A stretch of DNA of 64,000 bases, taken from the NCBI GenBank assembly GCA_001643675.2, contig LSRY02000039.1:364501-428500 (forward strand). Reading direction: 5' to 3'. Below are positions 32,836-44,989 of the stretch, piece by piece. Under the pieces are notes generated by a model. It saw only the letters and a list, made by a program, of their open reading frames with translations, was not told the DNA's origin and made no database searches. The DNA is from Monocercomonoides exilis. Its lineage: Eukaryota > Preaxostyla > Oxymonadida > Polymastigidae. A program made the translations under genes and the position numbers. The stretch's first letter is position 1, and each line of letters opens with the position of its first letter.

Positions 32836-35800
32836 TTATAATTCTTTTTTATAATCATTAGTTTTATCATTAACACTAGCATGAACTCCATTAGATGAAA
32901 CATTATAATTATTTCGCATTGAATCGATATCCTTCAAAAGATCACGCGCTTGCAGTTCCATATCAACCCAACCCTATCAATTAATAGAAATAATAAATTA
33001 TGATAACCACAACATAAATATTCAAAAAATAAAATAAAATAATTTTCCAATAACAAAAGACCATAGTCAAATAAAATTCATATTTAAAATCAAAAATTAC
33101 GAATAATCACAAACTGGAATTGTCTTTCGAGCCATTTCTCTTTCGCTTTCCTTTGTTTTTGGGTTGTAGCTAGCAGCAAATGCTGAATGTTGAGACAAAA
33201 GAGTCTTTTCTCTTTCTTTTTGATTTTCGTTTTGATTATCAACTTCTTTCTGATCAATTTCCCTTCCACAAGCATCCTTCATCATTTCCTTCAAGACCTC
33301 CTTTATTTCTCCTCTGGCCCTTTTCAACCTCATCTTTTCTTTTATTCTCTTCTTTTCATCACTTCTATCGCCTTCTGCCTCTCCATCGCTTTGGCACCAG
33401 ACTCCATCGTACAGCCACGCCTTCCCAAACAGCTTTCCCATCGGAACCACCTCCGAAATCATGTTCGGCACCTCTTCGTCGAAGCGATCGACGCTCAACT
33501 TCAGCGTCCCAGCAGACAAGCGCATGAATGTGTGCCTCAGCAGATCCCCAACTGCATTCATCCTGAACATCGTCAGATTGACCACAAACACAGACGAACT
33601 TCTGAACATGTTGCCATCCAAAATGGTATCCCACACTTTTGACTGAAAAAAATCGAAAGGAAACAAACAAGGAAATTTTTATAAAAATGGAAAAAAAAAA
33701 AAAAAGAAAAAGAAAGTTATGAAACATTTGTAGTCATAAGAAATGAACAATCAATGTTAGATAGATTGAAAATAAAATGAAATAAAAAAATATTGAAAAA
33801 AAAAAGACAATGGATAATCAACAAAATACGAATACAGATATCAACACAATCTTCTTCACATCACACCTTCCAGTAAGCATATTGGCTCATTTCCTCGTTA
33901 TCAATATTCTTATACGGAAAAGCATAAGGAACATTCTTCATTTTCACGTTCCACACGCTTTCAATGTCTGTATTAAACACAACACCCGCCTTCACCACAA
34001 TCACCCTTTCCAGCTCAACCGGCAGCGAGGAATCGATTGTCAGCAGACGCCATCCAGACACGAACTCCTGTTTCCGCCGGAACGACGGAAGCAGAGCCGG
34101 CCATGTGGAGTACACAAACGAGACAGAAAAGTGGCTAAAGAGAGAAAGAACACTGGAATTGTCAGAGAAAGACGCAGAAGAATCATTCAGCGTCTGAGTT
34201 GAGTGGAAATCTGTCTGGTTGATGCTGAGTTTTGATAGAGTTGTCAGTGTATTTCTCAATTGCGGGGAAACAAGTGAATCCACCATCCACAAATGAACAT
34301 GAGCCTTTGTATTCTTCAGAATGGATATGAGTGTAATCAAAATCTCTTCTTCGCTTTTTCTGTTTGACGAGACCATGAAAAGATGTATTGTAGACGACCT
34401 TTCTGAAAGAACAGAAGCACATTCACCATAAATCATGGGTAGATGATTCGAAGCTGCTAATGCACTGGCAGACGGCTGATCAGAAGTGTCAGTCTGCTCT
34501 TTGCTTCCAAACAGTCTGCTTATGAAGCTTCCTTTCCCTTTCTTCTTCGAGTTATCTTCTTCCTCTTTCAAATTCTTCAGAATCCGCTGCTCTTTTTCCT
34601 TTATCAAAGCAAAATATGACTTTTCTTTGTCTCCATATGCAGCTGATGTTCTGGCATAAATACGTATTCCGTTCCATCCACTTACAAACACACTCAAACA
34701 TTCAGAAAACCGATCTTCTTTCACAACATATGATCCATCACTTTGCGTCCCTTTATCCACACCAGAAGTTTTTGTGGCTTCATCTCCTTTCCCTTCTTTC
34801 ACTCCAACCTTCTCCACATGCTTTATATGCATTAATTTAGCTTCTCCACTACTTCTTTGTTTCCCCTCAACGTATATTGAAGAAAGCTCACTTACACCTC
34901 TTAGCTGTGTTGTCGTGGCATCGATAAAGGACAAAGAAAGAGGATTCTTCAGAGCAGGCGATATTGTCAGCATTCGAAGACCCGGCTTTGAGCAAGGGAA
35001 GGAGAAAAAGCCACTCGAATGGAAAACAACGCTTGATGATGAGGAATCAATAGAAGGATAGTAAAGAGGAAAAGATGGAGAAGATAAGTTATCCTCACTG
35101 GATGTGATTGTACTTAGCTTTGCGGAAGAAGAAGAAGAAGAAGATGCAGAAACAGTTGAAGAATAATCAAAAGTTGTAGCAGAAGGAGACAGCAAACTCA
35201 ATGGCAAACCGCCAGGCGAGGTTTCTGTCACATCCATGAGACATCCGACAACAAGGAAAGAATTCAGATTGAAGCGAACATCAACAGAAGAATGAGAACA
35301 AGAGCAAGAAGAGGAAGAGGAAGATGGAGATGAAGAGGAAGAAGTTATTGGAAACTTTATGCAAGATACATCAGTCGTTGCATTTGCACACAAAACTTCC
35401 CATGTGGAAGGAAAGCTGTGGAACAATGAGAATGGAACAGATGACGGCAAAAGATCAAATATTGCTCCATTTCCCCTGTTGTAAAGAGACGAATGAACGC
35501 ATACGCAAGCATCATCTAAATTCATATTCTTCTTTGCTTTCTCTTTTTCATCATTTCCCTCAGTCTGCTTGTCTTCACTTCCACTTTCCATCGCAGTGAT
35601 GAGCTTCCCTTCCTTTGAGAACACTGGGGCCATTGGGAGCACAAAGGAGAAGAGGTCAGCATCAGGAACAGAGTGAGACAGATGGACAGGTGGCATCACA
35701 AGAGCATGTGCACTTAAGAAAGAGAGAGAGGGAGAAGCAGAAGAATCATTTGAAGAAGAAGAAGATGCTGATGGTGGTGATGACAGGAATGAGCGAAGGA

Positions 35801-38800
35801 AGAGAAGATGAGATGTTAAGCACAGCTGGTCAGGACTGAACGGGTTGATGTTTGTGGAAAGATGAAGCAGAGAAGAAGATGAGACATGGCTCTTCTTTTG
35901 CTCTTCCTCACTCTTCTTTGAAGTCTGCATCAAATCAACACAAATTCTGGAAGTGAACGAAGTAACACGATTTGAATTGAGTGAAGGATCTTCAGAGATG
36001 CTTGACAGAACCTCCTGTTCCATCGAAGAAGAGCGGGGGAAGCGGAAGCAGTGCATCGACTGCACAAGCGACACAAGAGAGGAAAAAGAGACAGAAGAAA
36101 AAGAAGAAGAAGGAATTATTTCATTGATATCCTTTATTTTGAGTCCATTCACTTCTCCTTCTTTGCATTCATTCAGGATTCTTCCAATAACCTTCTTTCC
36201 TCCGCTTCCAACATCCATCTTCTCGTTTCTGAGGCTGTGAAGCTCTATCCACAGCGGAATCCATCGCTTCACAAGCTCAAACCCTTCAATTGCTCTGATC
36301 TCCTCTACAAAATACTTGCACGATTCTTCAAAGTTTGTCTTGTTTAAAGCAATCGGCCCATTCAAAAAGAAGAGTGAAGCCGATGAAGACGACTCACACT
36401 CAGCTAATCCTTCATTTCCAGTCTCAACTGGAACACTCATGTCGCTCTTCTTCAGCTCTCCAAACACAAACTCAGGTGAAGTCTCTCTGTACTCTGCGTC
36501 TGCCTGCTGAATGGCAATCTGCAATGAGGCTGTTTTTGGCGATAAAAGTGGACGAATTATGCCATCTGTTATCAAAAACGGACAAGGAATGGACAATGAT
36601 GGAGAGGTGGCTCCACCTGATACAAGTTTAAGTGGTTTGTTTAGCTCAAGTTTCTTGATGAGATAGTTATGAAGCTTTAAAGTGCTGAGTAAAGAAGAAG
36701 CATTTGACGAAGAGGAAGAGGAAGACAAGACTGAAACAATAGCATTGCTCAACTGTTCCATCCATTTTGTATTGTTCACAATATCTTCAAAGGCATCCTT
36801 ATTCATTTCCATCCAATGTGTGGTGGCTGCTGCAAAATTGTCCGTTTTTTTGAACAGCATATGGTCAATCGTATGAAGCAAAAATGACTGCTGCAATTTT
36901 GAAGGAACCAAAGGAAGACACGTGACATAAATACTTGGAAGAAAGATGGGAGATGAAGGTGAAATCGAAGATAACTTTGATGAAACATCGCTTTCTGCTT
37001 TGAAAGAGCTGGCAGTGTCAAATATAAACCCGGTTCTTGACAAGCCAGATGTCAGCCCTTTAACAAATCCATACGCACGAATCAAGTGCTGAACGTTTTG
37101 TGGATTCAAAACAAGAACATGGGTCAAAGGATGATGAGAACTTAACATCACATCCTCCACAGTTTCTGTTTCTTTGCGTTCATTTTTGACTTTTCGAAGA
37201 GCTTCCATGTTCATCCCGAAAATCCTTGGTATATTGCGAGAGCCTGGTGTTGGACGTGTTGGAGGTGAAATAAAGAGGGTAGAGGACTGAAGCAGAGATA
37301 GAGAATGAACAGAGCAGAAATGGCAGATTGTGTGCGTGGATGAAGGAGAAGAGTAAAAGAATGATGTAACATGCGAAGTCTGATCAGACAATTCAGGCAA
37401 AGAAGAATACTTTGCATTTTCAGACGCTTCAACATTTTCATTTGAAGAACTTTTCAAATCGCTCTCCTTCTGTTCAGCATTTGATCCATCTCTTTTCTGA
37501 ATCAAAGACTGCTCAAAGAGATGCGGAAACAACACTTTGTCCACTTTGCTGTCGATGTCCTCAGGAACATGAGCAGACACCACATTCGGCACAAACTTGT
37601 CCAATGTTACAAACGAGTGTGAGATCAGCCCTTTCATCATCTTTATCGTGTCATTGAAGAATATGCTGCTTGGATCGATCCTTCTCACCAGCCTGCCCAG
37701 CTCCTTCTCCCGCTCCATCCTCTCTCGAGGCGTCTCATTCGCGTACTCTCCGCTCTTCTCCTTCTCTTTGTCCGCTTCGATCTCTGCCTTTGTCAACTCC
37801 TGCACCGCATTCAGCACACCGAGTTCGCGGCAGCGAGTGACCCACTTGTTTGTCGATGTCACTTTCCACAGCGTTTCCACAACTCCATTCGCGCGCAGCT
37901 GTTCGGGCAGACGGGCCAGCTTGTTCTTCTGCACAGGCAGAAAGTTCGTGCTGATGAGAAAGCGGAGGAGAGAGATTTCAGACGGATAGAGCGCATTGAT
38001 CGTGTGCAGCACATCATCTGGAGGGCAGATGATGCCGTTGAATGAGATACAGGGCAGAGGAAGCTGCGTCTGCGCCATTTGCATCCGGATTGTCTGCAGC
38101 ATCTTCTCCACTCTCCTATCCCCGCCATCAACAACCACTTTCTTCCATTCGCTTTCAGTCATCGACGGATACGGCTGCTGTGTGACAATCTTCCGAATAC
38201 GCTCTGCAGTCACTCCGATGAACTCCTTCTCTCTTTCTGTCTCTTCCTCACTCAGTGTCTTTCTGTCCTTCACAGACCATGGAGTCTCCATCCTGTTGGC
38301 ACGGTGTTCCTCTTCGTCAGAAGCAGCAAATTCTTTCAGACTCTGATGGATCACTTTCGCAGCATCAAAGGAGCTGTACTTGTGGATGTGCCAGATCCAC
38401 CACCGAGCAAGCTGAAGAGATTGTTGGGAGGCAGAAAAGGAAGGTGCCGCAGATGCAGCAGACGATGAAGAAGGAGGCTGAGACATCCACTGAGACACAA
38501 CAGGAACAACGCCAAATCGGATAGGCACACCTTGTGTGATCAAGTCCAGCATTGCCACAATTCCTGTTTGTGCTTCGAGTCTCGCCAGATCAAAGAACCC
38601 TACACAGATAAGCATGTTGTGCTTCACTGGAGGAAGCCCATCGTCTTTCTGGTACAAAATGGCTGTGGGATCTGCTGTCCAGTTCTTGTAGCGCACGTCG
38701 TCTTCGATGCTGTTCAGATAGAACTGTACAGTCGGCGGGCGGACAGCTACACGGAAAGCAGAAAGATAAAACGATGTGTATCCCAATGAAAACGTGTCAG

Positions 38801-40592
38801 CAACACCAGAAGATGATGCAGAAAACACAGCACCAGCAGAAGAAGACGAGGTTGATCCACCGACACTCCCAGAGTTGTCCTCGCCTCCTCCTGCGTTGCC
38901 AGCTGAGGCTGAAATGAGAAGCGGTTGCAGCTGATGACAGCGCGTGACGTGCTGTAGAAGACCACTTTCTTTGCCAACGCCAGCCATTCCGAGCGATGCC
39001 AATGCCAAAGAATGCTCAGTTTCCTGTGTTGCAGCGTTGAGAAGCGACCAGACTGAGCAGAGTGGAAAGATCGACCGGCCGTTGATATCCAACAATGGCG
39101 ATGCAGAACCTCCATCGCTGCCAAACAGCCGCGATGCTTTCACCATTGAGTTTATCAGCTTTTTGTTCTCATTGGCATAGCGCTTGCTGATGGTGTGCTT
39201 GACGTAATGGTGAGAGGTACTGTTCCCCAACGGAGCATCAGAATCTACACCTGCTTCATCTCCTTCGTCTTCACTGTCACTGTTTCCATTTTGTGCGTTT
39301 TCTTTTTCTTTTTCTTTCTCTTCTTCTTCGTTCTCTTTGAGCACATCTGTTCTCAGTTCTGTGCAGTATTCTCTCATCTTCGCACCCACATTCTCCATCA
39401 CATCGAGCATTTCTCTGAGCGGATCTTCGCTTTGCAAAATCGAATCAGCAGCAACGGCTCCAGAAAATCGCAGCTGAAACGGATGAAACGAGTGTGCCAT
39501 CGATAAACGCGAAAGTGCAAGTGACAATTGAAACAATGGAGAATGAGAAGAAATACAAGATAATTGTGAATCGGGTTTGGAAGAAGCTTTGCAAGCAAGC
39601 TGCGGATGCTTTTTTGCCATTGCTGAAATATCAATACCTAACATAGGATGAAATCGATCAAGTGGTATTTGCTTTTCTTCCTCTTTCACTTCTTCAACGG
39701 TTGAAGCGAATGATAAATCATCATCATCAAACATTTCAACAATTTCTGTGTCTGCCTTTTGTGCAGGTACAAGCAGACGCGTTCGAGCTTTTTTTTGAAC
39801 TTTCAATTCCACAGAATAATCAATAACTTTGTGTTTTTGAGTTGAATTCTGCATGTCTTTAGCGATATTCGAAGATCTTTGATGACGAACTACCAGCAAA
39901 AATCGATAATCATTATTTGACTTTTGTGCTTCAGTTAACTGGTTTATCCATTCATATGTAATTGGTTCATCAAGAGAAGCATATAGCATTACAACTGGTA
40001 AATATTTATTTGAAGATAAATAAGGAGGTAAAATGTGATCTCCTTGCAACAATTGTGAAAGAAGATCAGTTTTTGGTGATGGTGCACGATTTCCTTGTTT
40101 CCAACTTTCGCTTTTAATCGCGCTTAATGCAGATTGCAAAGTAATGAAATATTTTGCATTCTGAAATTGTTCCTGTTGGAAAATAACAACAAAAGGCGAC
40201 GGAAAATTTGATGATGATTCATTGTTCTCTAAGAAGCTAAGCATATCATGTGCAATTGTGTTATAACCTTCAACCAAAGGTGCATTTGCATGAACAGTTA
40301 AAGATGCATTTAACAATTGAGATATTGACGGTAAATTTAATTTATTTTCCACAAATTCAACGGACAATTCAAATTGTTGCCTTTCTGTTTTTTCATAAAG
40401 TCGTTCTTTTTTGATGTATTCGATAAATCGAGGAAAGTATTCTGGGCTCAGCTGGGCAATAAACTCGCTAGCTTCGGCTAATAACGAGACTTTACCAAAA
40501 GGCGCTTCAGTGTCTATTTGAACCTTGTTATAACCGTCAAATTTAAGGCCATTAAAAGCAGGCAACAAAAATAACACAAAAGAAAAAAACAT
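32836..40592 (-). CDS. UGGT: UDP-glucose:glycoprotein glucosyltransferase-like protein, catalytic DxD replaced (three exons)
   Basis: Exons from the 5' end are 40592-33867, 33642-33115 and 32973-32836 (TAA), giving 2463 aa; usual UGGT is about 1500 aa. The ATG at 40592 opens a signal peptide (MFFSFVLFLLPAFNG). Long Ser- and Glu-rich inserts account for the excess. From about residue 2057 the GT24 domain is clear: TIHLFMVSS, SILKNTKAHVHLW, VYSTWPALL, then AYWK joined by splicing to SKVWDTILDG, SSVFVVNLTMF and DEEVPN, and finally YNPKTKES with ARKTIPGWVDMEL across the second junction. UGGT re-glucosylates misfolded N-glycoproteins in the ER so that calreticulin/calnexin hold them. The DAD that binds metal and UDP-glucose is K-A-G here (33984-33992, about residue 2201). 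The C-terminus is KKEL, a KDEL-like ER retrieval end. Introns (224 and 141 nt) start GTGTGA and GTTTGT. It may be catalytically dead. Confidence 0.92.
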
Positions 40593-40632
40593 CAAAGTTC
40601 AATTATGCTTTAGATCTAACTATCAATTCTAA
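40593..40632. promoter_or_regulatory. 40-bp divergent intergenic region between UGGT and BEACH gene starts
   Basis: Only 40 bases separate the two ATGs, which point away from each other. The sequence is AT-rich. Both promoters must lie in this spacer or extend into the neighbouring coding sequence, and the 5' untranslated regions must be very short. No TATA box or other named motif can be assigned with confidence. Confidence 0.6.
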
Positions 40633-43600
40633 ATGGCGCAAAGACCGCCAATTAGAAATGCTCAGCCATCCGAACCATTGAAAAAATCAGCAAAATCAAG
40701 CCAAGAATATAGGTTTGTTAGATATTTTATTTTTCTTTGTTTTGACAAATGTTGTGCATATTTATGTGTTTAATGATTTTTGCTTTTTTTGCTTGACGAC
40801 AATTGCTGCAACATGACGAACCCAATTGCCTTCAAAGGCTTATTCGTCAAGCAACAAGCTTAAGAGAAAAATGGGATAAATATCTCAAGATACAGGCAAA
40901 TGAAACAAATGAGACAATACTTGATGAAATAATCGTTGCATTTGCTCACAATTTTACAGCAGCAAACAAATCTATGGTTGAATTTGCTTTTCCTGGCGTA
41001 TCTATGTTTTGTGCATGTGCATCACAAAGGTTTGAAAATCTCATATTTTTTTTTGTTTGCAAAATATTTTTATTTTTGAACAGATTCATTGAATTATCAC
41101 AGAAGCATTTATTCATTGGAGAAAATGCAAAGAAATCTGTGCTTATTGATATATATGGAGATGAATTATTCTCCTATTATTTGAATGTTTTGCTTTGCTT
41201 GACATGTGATTGTGGATTTATTCCTCAGATGAACAAAACTCACTTAGCTTCTGTATTTGTTCTTCTTTTTCATCGAATAGTTGTAAATTTGGATATGTCT
41301 TATGGTTTGATTATTTCTTTATTGACTCTTTTTTTTTCATCGCTCTTATTCTCAATTTTTAAAGACATTCTTTCTGCCTCACTGACATCACTCATCACTC
41401 ACATTGAGAGGATGATGAAAAGCTTGCTCTCTCACCCAATGGCTCTGCGGTCTCTGATAGTGACAGACACATTTTCTGTTCTCTTTGACGTTGGACAGCG
41501 GCTCAAAACGAGCATTCAACGCTGTCAAACAGGCATGCCAAACATGGAGACATATAATGATACTCCTTCTTGGCTTGTTCATCCTCTTTCGACGCGAATT
41601 GTGGATGCGTGGTTCTCTATCTGCGAGGCGGTTATCTCAGCAATCTCACTTGAAAGCGACATTCTGGTGGATGAGACAGACCTGGTGGACGGAGAGAACA
41701 AGGGGAATGTGGAAGTCTTTGTGCAGAACGAAGAATTCAGTGGAAAACGCAAAGAAAATGAAAGAGGGGAAAATAAAGATGTTGAAAAACATGTACAGAA
41801 AGAAAAGGAAAAAGAAAAAGACATAGAAAGATCGATGGAAGAGAAGAAAGAAAAAGAAGAATTGGATTTATCTGAGCAAAAGAATGAGGAAGGTGCTTCA
41901 CAAGGAGAAGATTCAATAGAAAATTCATCAAAAAGTGAAAAGGAGGAAGCTTCTTTAAAAGACGAAGTGAATGAAGTGAAAACTGAGGAGAACGAAAAAG
42001 AGAATGACGAAAAGAATAAAGAGAGACAAAAAGAAGAAATGCTTTGGGAGATGCTGTTGAAGATACAATTGGACAATGAGCCGCAGATGCAACAAAATCA
42101 ACCACAAACATCAACTTCTTCTTCTTCTTCTTCTGGTTCTTCTCCTTCTCAATCCAAACCACCACCTCCTCCCTCTCGTCCTCCTCCACCCCCTTCACGT
42201 CCACCGCCTCGCCCTCCTTCTTCCTCTTCTTCTTCCCCCTTTTCATCATCATCATCATCTTCTTCTTCTTCTCTGTCAGAAACAACCTCTTCTCCATCAG
42301 ACGATCACTCATCGAATGATGCCGGTGACATACTCCCCTTTTCGTCTGCCCCATTCGTCACCATCGTCCCTTCGCAGGTGAATCGCCAATCTTCTCTTTC
42401 TTCTTCTGCTTCTGTGTTTTTGTCTGCTTCTGCTTCTTCTTCATCTTCCTCTTCATCTTCTGCTTCTTCTCTTTCATCATCATCATCTTCTTCTTCTTCT
42501 TCCTCTTCTTCTTCTTCTTCTCAATCTTCCCCTGCACAATCTTCTTCTCCTCTGATGTTCGCCATCACCATTCCTCTTCCGCTTTCCTGGCATTCGCTTT
42601 CTCTTCTCAACAAACACGACATTTTGCACTTGCTTTTGTCGCTTCAGGCTTTGTTCTTCTTTTGGCACAGGTTTCTGCTGGAGAGAGAGAAAAAGGAGAC
42701 AGAAGACGAATGGAAGAAGAAAGAAGAAGAGGACAAGGCAGAAGAGGAGGAGAGGAGGAAGCTGAGGGAAGCTGAAATAAACGAGTGGAGAAGAGAAAGA
42801 GACGAAATCGCGAAAAGTTGGAAGGAAACGAAAAAAGATGAAACAAAAGAAGAAAAAGAAGAAGAAGAGAAAGTTGATTTAACTGCAAGTTTATCTTCTT
42901 CTTCTTCTTCCTTTTCCTCTTCAACTTCCCTTTCCTCTTCTTCCAAACAATCACTTTGCCAATCATCATCTCCTTTGATTTTCAGCTTTTCTTCGTCTGT
43001 TCTGTCTCTTGTTGTGCGCATATGGAACCTCATTCTGCTGCTCTGCCAGACTTCTACCTCATTCGCTCAAGCTGATTCTGAACATAATCCGTCTTCAAAG
43101 AGAAAATCATCATCATCGTCTCCTTCTTCTTCTTCCTCCTTTTCTTCCTCTCCTTTATCTTCTTCTTCCTCTTCTTCCTCTTCCTCTGATGATGATGATG
43201 ATGAGCTTTCTTCACTTGACCTGAACACCTCAACTCCAGATGAAATAACACTTCCCTCGCTGACTCCGCTTTCTGCTGCCATTTTATCGCTTGTGTGGAT
43301 AGACAACAACACAACGCTTATTCACTCGCTGTGCAATTGGCTGGCTGACAAGGAGCTGGAAAGAGAAGAGAAGAGGAGAGGGAGGAGAGGAAGAAAGGGA
43401 AGAGGAAGAGGAAGAGAAAGTGGAAGAGAAAGTGGAGAAGAGAAGGAGGAGAAGGAGGAGAAGGAGGAGAAAGAAGAGAAGGAGGAGAAGGAGGAGAAAG
43501 AAGAGAAAGGAGAAGAAGATTTGATTGATGAGGAGAATAAGAAAGTGCTGGATGAGCTTATTTTGGAGAGTGTAAGTGAAAGCGAAGAAGAAGAAGAAGA

Positions 43601-44954
43601 TGATCATCATGAAAACAAAGAGCAAAAGACAGATGAAAAAGAGAAAGAGAAAGAGAACGAAGAAGACAAAGACAAACAAAATAAACCCAAAGAAGAGGAA
43701 GAATCAAAGAGAATACAAGCCATCCAATCGCCACTGACAGCTCTTTCTCTTTCTTTATCCTCTTCTGCTTCTTCTCTTTCTGCTCTGCCTCCGCCTCCTC
43801 CTTCATCCTTTGCAAAGCCTCTGCTTCATCAAACAGGAAACACACTTTCACATTCAGGGCAGGGTGACACTGAATCTTCTTCAAATACAACTTCTTCCTC
43901 TTCCTCTTCTTCCTCTTCTTTTCATAATGTAACCAATGCATCTCATTTTTCTCTTCCTCCCCCACCCACAATTTCTGAGAAAGAAAGAAGAAGACTGCTG
44001 AGAACACAGAACAAGTCTATTGCCATTGCAAAGCTAAGCAAAGAGATAGAAGAATGGAAGAAAAAAAGAGAAGAAAAAAAGAAAGAAGAAAAAGAGCAGA
44101 AGGAGGAAGAGGCGAAGATGAAGAAAGATGAGAACGAAAGAAGGCGAAAGCGGACGGAAGACGAAGAGATTCGTTCTTTAGATAGAATTAATCGGCTTTT
44201 GGATGTGGCTGAAGCATTCATCACACTTCCTGTTGAAGACGACGAAAGAGAAGAAATTCTGTTTGAAAGAGAAGAATTGAAGGGAGAAAAGGAGAAATTG
44301 AGAAGTTTGGTGGAAGAAGAGAAAGAGAAAGAGAAAGAGAAAGAGCAAATTGATGAAGAAATTGCTTGCTCACTTAGGAAAATTCAGTCATCTCCTCTTT
44401 CTTCTTCTTCATTTTCCTCTTCCTCTTCTTTCTCTTTGTCTCATTCTCAAAGCACACTTTTCTCAAAGCAATGGAAAAACGACCCATCAAATTTCATTCT
44501 TTCTCGCTTCTTTCGATACACTTCTCATTTTGCTCCATTTTTCAGTGATTTGTTGGGCAGAATGGAAACCTCTTTTCAGGCTTATTCTCAAAATTCGAAT
44601 GAAAATGCAACTTTTTCTGATGCAATTTCATCAACCACTGAATCTATTTCTTCATCTTCCTTATCTTCTACTTCTCTTTCATCATCTTCATCATCATCTT
44701 CTTCTTCCTCCTCCTCCATCTTCCTCCAATCCCTCATCCACCACCACCACTCCCGCTGGGGCCATATCGCAAACAAACAGCTTTCCCCGCCGTTTTTGGC
44801 TGCTTTTGCGTCTTCTTCTCTTTCTGCGCCTGTTTCTTCAGCGGGGGCAGTCGTGTCTGACTCGCCGATGTTGCATCTGGCAGCACTCTGGGAGATTGCA
44901 GTGGATGGGGATTTCTTGTATGGATGGAAGGGGAAAGAGGAGGAAGAGGAGGAA

Positions 44955-44989
<35 letters not shown>

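Noticed and set aside
33810-34202. 130-aa plus-strand frame
   Set aside because: It overlaps the UGGT intron and GT24 domain on the opposite strand, where homology is clear.
40765-40837. Extending BEACH exon 2 upstream to include QLLQHDEPNCLQR
   Set aside because: The words look protein-like, but no AG acceptor exists between the in-frame stop and this stretch; the acceptor at 40837 fits the phase of exon 1.
41579-42354. Minus-strand frames at the start of the BEACH gene
   Set aside because: Mirror of Glu/Lys and Ser codons in the third exon; the sense frame connects to the BEACH domain without a break.
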